7,255 nt of DNA. Origin: Thermoplasmatales archaeon (GTDB taxonomy: Archaea > Thermoplasmatota > E2 > DHVEG-1). The notes below the pieces were generated by a model. That model was given only the letters and a program-made list of their open reading frames with translations, was not told the DNA's origin and made no database searches. The translations under genes and the position numbers were made by a program. Each line of letters begins with the position of its first letter. The first letter of the stretch is position 1. Below, one piece after another: positions 1 through 6,600 of the stretch. The stretch is taken from NCBI GenBank assembly GCA_023128855.1, contig JAGMDE010000098.1, positions 1 to 7,255 on the forward strand. The letters run 5' to 3'.

Positions 1-70
1 TATAGTTGCGACTGGGAATACTGCGTGGTCTGAAACATAAGTGAAAGACCCGCAGATGAAAAGTCGCCCC
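1..70 (+). ncRNA. 3' part of a structured RNA, possibly 5S rRNA-like (5' end outside window)
   Basis: Two nested helices can be read directly. The outer one pairs GCGACT (8-13) with AGTCGC (62-67). The inner one pairs CTGCG+GGTCT (21-25, 27-31, T26 bulged) with AGACC+CGCAG (46-55). Between them lies an asymmetric internal loop, GGGAATA (14-20) facing ATGAAA (56-61), and the inner helix has a 14-base loop. The stretch CTGGGAATACTGCG resembles the archaeal 5S rRNA helix V/loop E region (typically ..GGGAGTACTG..), and AATA facing GAA resembles a loop E motif with A in place of the bulged G. If it is 5S, helix IV and its loop are longer than usual. An H/ACA-type guide RNA is the alternative, since UGA and GUGA in the loop could form a kink-loop, but no ACA box follows the outer stem. 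T tracts immediately downstream favour the plus strand. The structure is certain as sequence pairing; the identity is tentative. Confidence 0.4.
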
Positions 71-71
71 A

Positions 72-101
72 TTTTTTAGGCAATTAACCAATCTCTTTTT
101 T
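72..101 (+). terminator. Oligo-T tracts after the structured RNA
   Basis: Two runs of six T (72-77 and 96-101) follow the structured RNA. Archaeal polymerase commonly terminates at such T tracts without a hairpin. The second run could equally be part of the left end of the inserted element. Confidence 0.4.
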
Positions 102-147
102 GTCGCACGCGGCACACCACATGAAGTGTGCCCTACAAAGGTGCGAC
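102..147. repeat. Compound hairpin, candidate left-end structure of the IS
   Basis: GTCGCAC (102-108) pairs with GTGCGAC (141-147). Inside it, GGCACAC (111-117) pairs with GTGTGCC (126-132) around the loop CACATGAA. The two helices are separated by a 2-base bulge on one side and 8 bases (133-140) on the other. It lies just upstream of the transposase frame, where IS200/IS605 elements carry a hairpin that TnpA binds and that can block read-through transcription. Confidence 0.55.
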
Positions 148-164
148 AGGATGCGTGAAAAATT

Positions 165-632
165 TTGATAAATGTATATAGCGATAGCTCTAAAAAGATT
201 GCGGGTGACACCCGCAATAACTGGGTGACAATGATGTTCGTCACCAAGAAAAGATATAACTGTTTCAGAAAACAATCTCACATAGATACGTGCACCGAGG
301 CGTTCCATGACTTGGAACGCTTCGGTTTCAAGTTCGGCGACTTCGGATTCGCATGGAACCATGTTCACTTCCAGGTGAACATCCCAAAGAGGTACTCGGT
401 CGAAGATGCAGAGATTATGCTCAAGTCTTATAGTGCTAAAAAAATGTTCGAGATACATCCAGGGTTCCGGAAACGGTACCCACAAGGAAGTTTCTGGAGC
501 GGGTATGAGCATCATGCTTCCACAGGCATGATGAACCTGGAGGAATCCAGCCAGTATCTCCGTGATCAACAACGTCATCACAACATAGTTGTTGATGGAC
601 AACAATACTTACCTGGCTTCACCGCCGAGTGA
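165..632 (+). CDS. tnpA: IS200/IS605-family Y1 transposase TnpA
   Basis: This is a single-domain HUH/Y1 transposase that cuts and rejoins single-stranded DNA at hairpin-marked ends. Visible family hallmarks are the first strand and following helix (about residues 18-50, WVTMMFVTKKRYNCF..), the metal-binding H-x-H pair in NHVHFQV (H66, H68), the block around KRYSVEDAEIMLKSYSAKKMF, the FWSGYEHH segment (about 110-117), and the nucleophile tyrosine with its partner glutamine in QYLRDQQ (Y131, Q135). At 155 residues it is within the usual 130-155 range, and all key residues are intact. The TTG at 165 is the likely start: the frame is closed by a TGA at 156-158, and RNNW just before the first strand resembles the N-terminus of related transposases as I recall them. 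GTG 225 or ATG 231 would trim that region. No convincing ribosome binding site is seen, which is common in these weakly expressed genes. No tnpB accompanies it. Codon use is richer in G and C than in the neighbouring genes. Confidence 0.9.
   Translation: MINVYSDSSKKIAGDTRNNWVTMMFVTKKRYNCFRKQSHIDTCTEAFHDLERFGFKFGDFGFAWNHVHFQVNIPKRYSVEDAEIMLKSYSAKKMFEIHPGFRKRYPQGSFWSGYEHHASTGMMNLEESSQYLRDQQRHHNIVVDGQQYLPGFTAE
198..218. repeat. Perfect 9-bp hairpin near the tnpA start
   Basis: ATTGCGGGT (198-206) and ACCCGCAAT (210-218) pair perfectly around the triloop GAC. In size it resembles the right-end hairpin (8 bp, triloop ACA). It lies over codons 12-18 of the transposase if TTG 165 is the start, or in its leader if translation starts at 225 or 231. 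It could limit translation of tnpA or be the true left-end hairpin. Confidence 0.5.
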
Positions 633-636
633 GATG

Positions 637-659
637 CGGCAAGACCGAAGAGCTTGCCG
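637..659. repeat. 7-bp hairpin just after the tnpA stop
   Basis: CGGCAAG (637-643) pairs with CTTGCCG (653-659) around a 9-base loop. It begins five bases after the tnpA stop codon and belongs to the noncoding right part of the element. It may protect the mRNA end or form part of the right-end structure; nothing more can be said. Confidence 0.45.
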
Positions 660-682
660 AGGAACGAAGGCGGAATGGGGTC

Positions 683-701
683 ATAGGGGCACAGCCCCTA
701 T
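683..701. repeat. Right-end subterminal hairpin of the IS
   Basis: ATAGGGGC (683-690) pairs perfectly with GCCCCTAT (694-701) around the triloop ACA. Its place about 50 bases past the transposase stop, just before the base composition drops to the AT-rich level of the chromosome, fits the subterminal hairpin that TnpA recognises at the right end of IS200/IS605 elements. Confidence 0.55.
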
Positions 702-719
702 TTCACCTTAACATAATGC

Positions 720-747
720 TTATATACTTCGACAACCCTATTTATAA
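720..747 (+). promoter_or_regulatory. Candidate TATA boxes for the winged-helix gene
   Basis: Two archaeal TATA-like words lie upstream of the regulator gene: TTATATA (720-726) and TTTATAA (741-747). Starts about 25 bases downstream would give leaders of roughly 45 or 25 bases, which would include the GGAG at 779-782 in both cases. The first box begins only about eight bases after the inferred right end of the insertion element, so its upstream recognition element may derive from the element. Confidence 0.5.
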
Positions 748-778
748 CAGTAGCGAAATCTTATCTAAAATAATAGCT

Positions 779-782
779 GGAG
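779..782 (+). promoter_or_regulatory. Ribosome binding site of the winged-helix gene
   Basis: GGAG lies 12 bases before ATG 795, slightly further than usual. The earlier ATG at 784 opens only a four-codon frame, so 795 is the supported start. Confidence 0.45.
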
Positions 783-794
783 TATGGTACTTAA

Positions 795-1502
795 ATGATT
801 TCAAAAGAAAACATCTTAAAACTTGAAACAAGAAGAGAAATTTATAATATTATTTTAGAAAACCCTGGACTACACTTACGAGAGATTTTAAGAAGAACGG
901 ATTTATCATATGGAGTTTTAAGTTATCATCTTAATTACTTAAAAAAACAAGACCTGATTGTTACAAAAATTAATCCCAGATATACAAGATATTACGTTTC
1001 ACAGAAAGTTGGTGATAAAGATAAAGAAATACTCAATATTCTAAGGGAAGAAACTCCGTGTAAAATTATATTGTTACTACTTATTCCGGGTCCTGGAGAT
1101 ATTTATCAAAGCAGAGATATTGAAATGAAGGCATTTTCTGATCTTGCCACACATCTATATTCTAAAATTTATTCTAAAAGAGAGCTAGTTGAGTTGACCA
1201 GATATTGGAAAGGGCAATATGGTAATCTATTTCATTTACGTAAACATCGAACTACGATAGGTTTTCATTTGGACAAATTGTTAGAAATTGGCTTAATTGA
1301 GAAGGTCAAAATTGGTAAAGAAATGAAATATAGACTTAAAGATGAAAATATGATTTGGAGATTTCTTATAAGGTACAAAAATGCGTTATCTAATAATTCC
1401 ATTAATCGTTCTTTAATTTGGGCTGAAGATGGAGTAGATAATATCGTAGATCCACTTATGGAAATAGTTTATGATATTCTTCCACATCCATATCATGTTT
1501 AA
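795..1502 (+). CDS. Tandem winged-helix-turn-helix transcriptional regulator
   Basis: This is a predicted cytoplasmic DNA-binding protein of 235 residues with two winged-helix domains. The first (about residues 8-70) has the ArsR/MarR-like pattern seen in many archaeal regulators: HLREILRRTDLSYGVLSYHLNYLKKQDLI contains the two HTH helices, followed by the wing KINPRYTRYYVS. The second (about 75-183) starts with KDKEILNILREE, is broken by an insertion of roughly 40 residues (about 97-145), then resumes with a second recognition-helix-like stretch RTTIGFHLDKLLEIGLIEKVKIGKEMKYRLKD. No cysteine cluster, ligand domain or membrane segment is visible; the tail (about 185-235) is helical and of unknown role. 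The gene precedes the presenilin-like protease on the same strand by 56 bases, but that gene has its own TATA box, so they need not be cotranscribed. Target and signal cannot be told from sequence. The AT-rich codon use contrasts with the transposase. Confidence 0.75.
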   Translation: MISKENILKLETRREIYNIILENPGLHLREILRRTDLSYGVLSYHLNYLKKQDLIVTKINPRYTRYYVSQKVGDKDKEILNILREETPCKIILLLLIPGPGDIYQSRDIEMKAFSDLATHLYSKIYSKRELVELTRYWKGQYGNLFHLRKHRTTIGFHLDKLLEIGLIEKVKIGKEMKYRLKDENMIWRFLIRYKNALSNNSINRSLIWAEDGVDNIVDPLMEIVYDILPHPYHV

Positions 1503-1508
1503 TTTTTT
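1503..1508 (+). terminator. T6 tract directly after the regulator stop codon
   Basis: Six T follow the TAA stop without a gap, which fits an archaeal oligo-T terminator separating the regulator from the next gene. Confidence 0.4.
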
Positions 1509-1526
1509 ATGATCTAAATCAAACTC

Positions 1527-1534
1527 TATAAATA
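1527..1534 (+). promoter_or_regulatory. TATA box of the presenilin-like gene, likely leaderless
   Basis: TATAAATA is centred about 28 bases before ATG 1559. Archaeal transcription starts about 25-27 bases after the TATA centre, so the mRNA would begin at or within a few bases of the start codon. No ribosome binding site lies before the ATG, which agrees with a leaderless transcript. Confidence 0.6.
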
Positions 1535-1558
1535 GGTAGATATTATTTCTAAAAACTG

Positions 1559-2482
1559 ATGGATAAAAAGAAAAATCTATCTCATGAACTGCTTCCTATT
1601 ATTTTGATGGGAGGTCTGTTTGTTATTATTCATTTTATAGCTATGCTATTAGTATGGCCTTTTGAGAGTGCAGGTATGCAGGCTTTTGAACAAACTGATG
1701 ACCCAATAAATTTAATTTTTATTTTTGCAATAATACTTGGTGTAACAGCAGTTATTCTGTTGATTGCAAAGTTTTGGAAAAAACAGATTATACAATTTAT
1801 TATTCTTGGAGCTATTGGATACACGGCATTTTGGGTATTTATACCATTATTTGCGATAATCTTATCATTACAAATGGCTCTAATATTTTCAGCTATATTA
1901 GCACTTATACTTGTAATAGCACTCTTCAAGTATCCTGAATGGTATGTGATAGATATCTGTGGAATTATTGTGGGCGCAGGTGCTATAGCAATATTCGGTA
2001 TTTCATTAGGGATTTTCTTAGTCATACTTTTGCTCATTGGTTTAGCTATATATGATGCGATATCGGTCTACAAGACCAAACACATGATAGATCTTGCAGA
2101 TACAGTAATGGATCTGAAATTACCAGTCCTTCTTGTAGTTCCAAAAATTAGAAATTATTCTTTAATTAAAGAAACTAAAAGCTTAAAACAGAAATTAAAA
2201 GATAATGAAGAACGAGATGCATTTTTTATGGGACTCGGAGATGTTGTAATGCCTGGAATACTTGTTGCAGCTTCATTTCGCTTCATTGAAAACGGCCTTC
2301 CAATTGCCATATCTGTAATGATTGGGACCCTTGTGGGTTTTATCATTCTTATGACATTTGTGATAAAAGGTAAACCACAAGCAGGATTACCATGTCTTGG
2401 TGGTGGAGCGATTGCAGGATACGTTATTTCAAGTTTGATAATACATAAAGAATTAGTTGGTCTTGCACTGCCTACTTTCTAA
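1559..2482 (+). CDS. Presenilin/signal-peptide-peptidase-type intramembrane aspartyl protease
   Basis: This is a 307-residue polytopic membrane protein of the archaeal presenilin/SPP group (MEROPS A22), which cleaves transmembrane helices of other proteins within the membrane. I count nine hydrophobic segments: about 12-32, 51-70, 76-96, 97-122, 129-148, 149-168, 224-244, 247-268 and 276-296. Both catalytic motifs are present: YD (Y165-D166) at the end of segment six and GLGD (225-228, D228) at the start of segment seven, separated by a charged, mostly lysine-rich loop (about 170-222). The PAL motif before the last segment is replaced by A-G-L-P (275-278), a plausible variant because the Leu and Pro are kept. 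The length is usual for the family. The start at 1559 is supported by the TATA box about 28 bases upstream; there is no ribosome binding site. The gene converges on the rhomboid gene with a gap of 55 bases. Substrates of archaeal members are unknown. Confidence 0.88.
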   Translation: MDKKKNLSHELLPIILMGGLFVIIHFIAMLLVWPFESAGMQAFEQTDDPINLIFIFAIILGVTAVILLIAKFWKKQIIQFIILGAIGYTAFWVFIPLFAIILSLQMALIFSAILALILVIALFKYPEWYVIDICGIIVGAGAIAIFGISLGIFLVILLLIGLAIYDAISVYKTKHMIDLADTVMDLKLPVLLVVPKIRNYSLIKETKSLKQKLKDNEERDAFFMGLGDVVMPGILVAASFRFIENGLPIAISVMIGTLVGFIILMTFVIKGKPQAGLPCLGGGAIAGYVISSLIIHKELVGLALPTF

Positions 2483-2505
2483 TTAACACTATGATGAAAT
2501 ACTAT

Positions 2506-2520
2506 AATTATTGGATAATT
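2506..2520. terminator. Weak AT-only hairpin between convergent genes
   Basis: AATTAT (2506-2511) and ATAATT (2515-2520) pair around TGG in the 55-base gap between the two convergent protease genes. It could help end transcription from both sides, but it is short and all A/T, and neither strand has a long T tract here. Confidence 0.2.
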
Positions 2521-2537
2521 TCTTATGCGTTTGGAAT

Positions 2538-3623
2538 TTAAATCTTGGTTCTAAAACCGCAATATTCACACCAAACATTATTATCAAAAGAATGTAAAGG
2601 TTTCTTACACTTTGGACAAACTGTTTTTTCAAGGAAATGTTCAAGCCAAGTATCTCTTACTTGTGGGACATCTTCATTTTTAATTTTATTATATATCTCT
2701 TTAAGTTCAGGAGTTGTAGCTAATTTTTTTAGTTCAGAATAATCCTCTTTGCTTATTTCTACTGGTTTGTAAGAGTCATAATAAACTGTCTTGCCTTCTT
2801 TAGTATGCGTCTTTTGTTTTCTAAGAAGTAATACCGCTAAAATAAATCCACTTATCAATCCACCTAAATGAGCATAGTGAGCGGTACTATCTTGTACCTC
2901 CAGCAAGACAATAATCGTTTCAATTGCTGCAAAAAGAATCACTGCGTAAATGACTTTAACACGTCTAATAATCATAAAAAATCCTAGAGGAATGGGCATA
3001 GCCACCTTATCTCTAGGATAAGAAAATGCAAAAGCACCTAATATACCAAAAATCGCACCAGATGCACCGACAAGTGGAATTCCTCCTGCATCACTTAGAA
3101 GCTGAACCTGCTGATAATTAGCAAATGATGCAAATGAATTTGGATCAAATTGTGTTGGAAATGCAATATTTATTAAAGATTGAGTTAAAGCTGCACCAAT
3201 ACCTGCAATTAAATATATTAAAATGAATTTTTTCCATCCAATACGTTCTTCAAAAGCTATTCCAACAAAGAAAAAAACAAGCATATTACCAATTATATGC
3301 AGAAATCCGCCATGGATAAACATAGAAGTAAAAATAGTATAAGATTGATGGGCAAGTTCTGGTGTAAGATAAAATGGTCTAAATCCTAATCCAGCGGGTC
3401 CCATTAAAATTTGATTTTCAACAATATTGACAGAAGTAATACCAAAAATGTCATTTTCATAAATCATTGATAGAATAAAGACTAAAAAATTTGCTATGAT
3501 GATTCCATAGGATAACATCCATTTCTTGTATGAAAAAATAATCAATGTTGCTATCATTATACAAATTGCAATGATTGAGATGATTGGTAGAGTAGAATCT
3601 ATAACAATTGTCACATCTGCCAT
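2538..3623 (-). CDS. Rhomboid-family intramembrane serine protease with C-terminal zinc ribbon
   Basis: This is a membrane protease of 361 residues that cuts transmembrane segments of other proteins. The rhomboid core is complete: HGGFLHIIGN (H104, H109, N113, matching the HxxxxHxxxN helix that builds the oxyanion hole), the EER-GWKKF stretch of the first loop region (about 125-133), the nucleophile in GASG (S188), and the catalytic His in AHLGG (H252). An extra hydrophobic helix (about 12-31) precedes the six-helix core. A long hydrophilic insertion (about 155-182) sits before the serine helix. After the core comes a charged cytoplasmic linker (about 268-330) and then a zinc ribbon with two CxxC pairs (C336, C339, C352, C355) at the very end. 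The start ATG lies inside the end of the PLD-like gene (13-base overlap) and has GGAG nine bases upstream, so translation is probably coupled. A membrane-anchored partner encoded directly upstream is its most obvious candidate substrate; this is inference. Confidence 0.92.
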   Translation of the reverse strand: MADVTIVIDSTLPIISIIAICIMIATLIIFSYKKWMLSYGIIIANFLVFILSMIYENDIFGITSVNIVENQILMGPAGLGFRPFYLTPELAHQSYTIFTSMFIHGGFLHIIGNMLVFFFVGIAFEERIGWKKFILIYLIAGIGAALTQSLINIAFPTQFDPNSFASFANYQQVQLLSDAGGIPLVGASGAIFGILGAFAFSYPRDKVAMPIPLGFFMIIRRVKVIYAVILFAAIETIIVLLEVQDSTAHYAHLGGLISGFILAVLLLRKQKTHTKEGKTVYYDSYKPVEISKEDYSELKKLATTPELKEIYNKIKNEDVPQVRDTWLEHFLEKTVCPKCKKPLHSFDNNVWCEYCGFRTKI

Positions 3624-6600
3624 TGTCGTTTTCTCCAGTCGCGTGCTATAAGTGCGAAGGTCATGGTAAATATAACTACTATATAAATAGTATTTTTATA
3701 ACTCTCTTCAGTGGATAATTCTTCTATTTCATATTTTTGCGAGTTTGGAGAGTTAATATTCCAATCATAGAAGAAAACATCAGCATAAAACTGCGCTACA
3801 TCTTCATTTTCGATGATGATACCTGCCTCACGATTACGAGTAACAGAGTTTTCATTCCAATTTATACTTGAAATTAAAACAGATCTGTTATCTACAATCA
3901 TACCTTTATTATGAACATTTGAAAAATAAGACCAATTTGTATAAATGAATTTGACTTCTATTCCGTATTCCTCAAAGTATTGTTTTGTTAGGTTGCTTTT
4001 TTCATTTGATCCTTCATAACGCGGATTATGATTTAGTATAACTTTGACATCAACACCTTGATTTGACTTCTTAACCAATCTTTCAACAAAAGGGCTAATT
4101 CCGTTTTTCCAATCTCTATAAATATAAAGCTGCTCAATATAGATGCTCTCACTAGCTGAATCTATCATATTACAAATAGCTTTATAACTTGTATCTGGAG
4201 AAAAAACCGGAATCGCAGAAAAGTATCCTATAAATGATTTAGATTCAAATTGTGGTTCATAATATCCCTTATAAACAGACTCATCCATGTAAAAATCATG
4301 TGACACAGATAAATCAACTTCTTCGAAAGAATAGCTATCACAACGCTTAGGGTTCCAATCGTCAAGAAACACGTCTAAGAAATATTCTGCAACATCACTG
4401 TTTCTAACGATAATCCCCCATTCACGATTACCATACGTTGGATCTTTTGGTATACCAGTTTTTGCCCAATTGCAGCTTTTTACAATAACTGTTTTATTGT
4501 CTATTACAAGATATTTCCCATGATCAAAAATATATCTAGCGTAGACATTGTTTTTTTGATCGTTAACAATAAATCTAATATTTCCTCCATAACTTGCAAT
4601 TCTGTTTAGAATATATTTTTCTTTATCAGATATGCCGCCTACTGGTGATCCTTCGAGGAATATGTTTACTGAAACATCTCTAAGCAATGCTTCAATTAGT
4701 TCATTACAGAGAAAAGGATTTGTGAATTCATAGATATTGAAATAGATGGAATCATTAGCCTTTCTCAGCTCACTTACAATTACTTCAAAACTACAATCAG
4801 GTGATACAAACGTCGATATTTCACCATAAAATGGTATATTAACATATGGAAAATCAGATTGACCTATGCCATACCTCTTTGGATGTAACCAGTCCTTAGA
4901 GGTATTTGTATCAACTGGTATGCCCTTTTCATCTAAGTTTCTTTTAAGTAAAGCCCCGCGTCCAGAATCAGGAACCGGAGTTCCATTCCATCCACTAAAA
5001 TTGTAATTTGATTCTCCATAAACAACAACATCAATTGTATGATTATAACAGTCCTTTAATACTACAATGCCCCCTTTATTGCTTAAAGTAAATTTCTTGG
5101 ATGTATGCATCTGTGGTATATCCGGATCTAAGTCTGCCTTATACTCAAAATCTGGTTTTTTACCTGTTTCCCATGTATAGGCACTAGCGTTTTGAGTAAG
5201 ATACAAACAAGTCTCAGGAGGAATTATTGTATCATTTGGAAAAACAATTTTTGTCTGTGTTGTCTTGGTTTTCAAAGGTTTATTTGTTATGTACCAACCA
5301 GCGATATTAGAACTCTCAGAGTTAGGATTGCATATTGCAATATATTCATTGTCAACTCTGGTATGTGTATAATAATAAAGCTCGGTAATTAGAATGCTCT
5401 CGCCGGTTTTAGAAGGATGCGTATCATGTATGCATACTTCAACTGATAGTTGGTTATTATACTCGTCAAGCTCATCTATTCTTTTTTCTTCATCAGCTAC
5501 TACAAAAATAGTGTGGTTACCAGATTCAACATTTTTAGTATCCCACATAACAGATGGATATTTCTGATATTTACCTATAGACTCATAGCTTTTATTTCCA
5601 ATAAAAAATTCTTTGTCAACATAATCATAATAAAACTTCACATTTGCATCTGTGGCGTTATCATTTCCAAGGTTTTTGAAAAATGCCTTTATTTTCACAA
5701 CCTCACCTCCACCAAAAATATTGCTCTTTTCTCCCTCTTCGTTATAAATCTTAATATTCTTAATGGTGAGATCAGGTGCAAGAATCTCAAGTTGAAATGT
5801 TATCTCATCAAATTCTCCTGCATCGTTTTCAGAGACTGCTACTATTGTTACAGTACCACTTATACAACCATGTTTTTGACACGGTGTTATATGCAAATTA
5901 ACATCGATTGTTTCTTTTTCTAAAGTTGCATGCCAACCTTCGGTAACATGTAAGATACTTACATCAATAGTGTCATTGAAATCTCCAGTGTTTTTCACAG
6001 TCAGAGGAATATCTAGAGTTTCACTTTTTCTTACCAGATAAAAAGTTTCATTAGAATTGATATCAATTCCATATTTGCCTTGTCTAATGGTTACATTATG
6101 GATGGTGTGTATCGTGCTTTCATTATCATCTAAAAATTTGATAATATACTCTGATCCTGCAGGAGATGTTAGCTTATAGTAACCCGGTTTTGAAACTAGG
6201 TCTTCATCAATTTCGTTGTTCTCTGTAACGTAAATTCCAGTGGTAATGCCAGATTTATTTTCAACAATGGCAGTTTTTTCTTCTAAAAATGTATTATTTT
6301 CATTGGTTATTCCTACAGTGCATCCTCCTGCTGTACCATTTGATGTGGAGTTATCCATATCAAGAAGATATACATTCTTAGAAACTTCTTCTGTAGAGTT
6401 ATCTTTCTTTATTTTAACTTTCAAATACGCTGTATTGTTTTCCTTAATGTTTCTCTCGTATTCTTTGTAATCTCTTTTAAATCGGATATATTGCCAGCCA
6501 GACCAATTTCCGTAGTTATCTGTGTTTATAACGGATGTATAATAATTTGAATATGTCCAGGAATTTCCATTCCAAGTCTGGCTAGCAGGCCAACTGCTGG

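Larger units (their letters stand above)
84..712 (+). mobile_element. Solo IS200/IS605-family element (ends approximate)
   Basis: The unit is a single Y1 transposase gene with hairpins on both sides: a compound stem at 102-147 on the left and an 8-bp triloop stem at 683-701 on the right. Elements of this family have no terminal inverted repeats and make no target duplication; their ends are recognised as subterminal hairpins. There is no tnpB in the window, so this is the IS200-like, transposase-only layout. The exact ends cannot be fixed from one copy. The limits given are the TTAAC words at 84-88 and 708-712, which bracket the hairpins but may be coincidental. The stretch is clearly richer in G and C than the genes to its right, as expected for acquired DNA. 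Confidence 0.5.

Noticed and set aside
1..39. Frame ending IVATGNTAWSET-stop as the tail of an upstream protein such as TnpB
   Set aside because: Only 12 codons are visible, with no family signature, and the same bases form strong nested helices with downstream sequence.
84..605. Open frame on the minus strand opposite tnpA
   Set aside because: It is the antisense shadow of the transposase; no domain is recognisable, and the plus-strand frame has all catalytic residues.
84..712. TTAAC at 84-88 and 708-712 as a target-site duplication
   Set aside because: IS200/IS605 elements do not make target duplications, and a five-base word in AT-rich DNA recurs by chance. I used it only as a rough bracket.
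629..826. Short plus-strand frame of 65 codons between tnpA and the regulator
   Set aside because: It runs through the right-end hairpin and the promoter region and overlaps the regulator start; the product has no recognisable features.
1630..2037. Minus-strand frames opposite the presenilin-like gene (also 2155-2346)
   Set aside because: They are antisense to a gene with intact catalytic motifs and have no domain or ribosome binding site.
5450..5923. Plus-strand frames inside the PLD-like gene (also 5192-5392 and 6240-6470)
   Set aside because: They are antisense to a long continuous coding frame with clear domains and have low-complexity hydrophobic products typical of shadow frames in AT-rich DNA.
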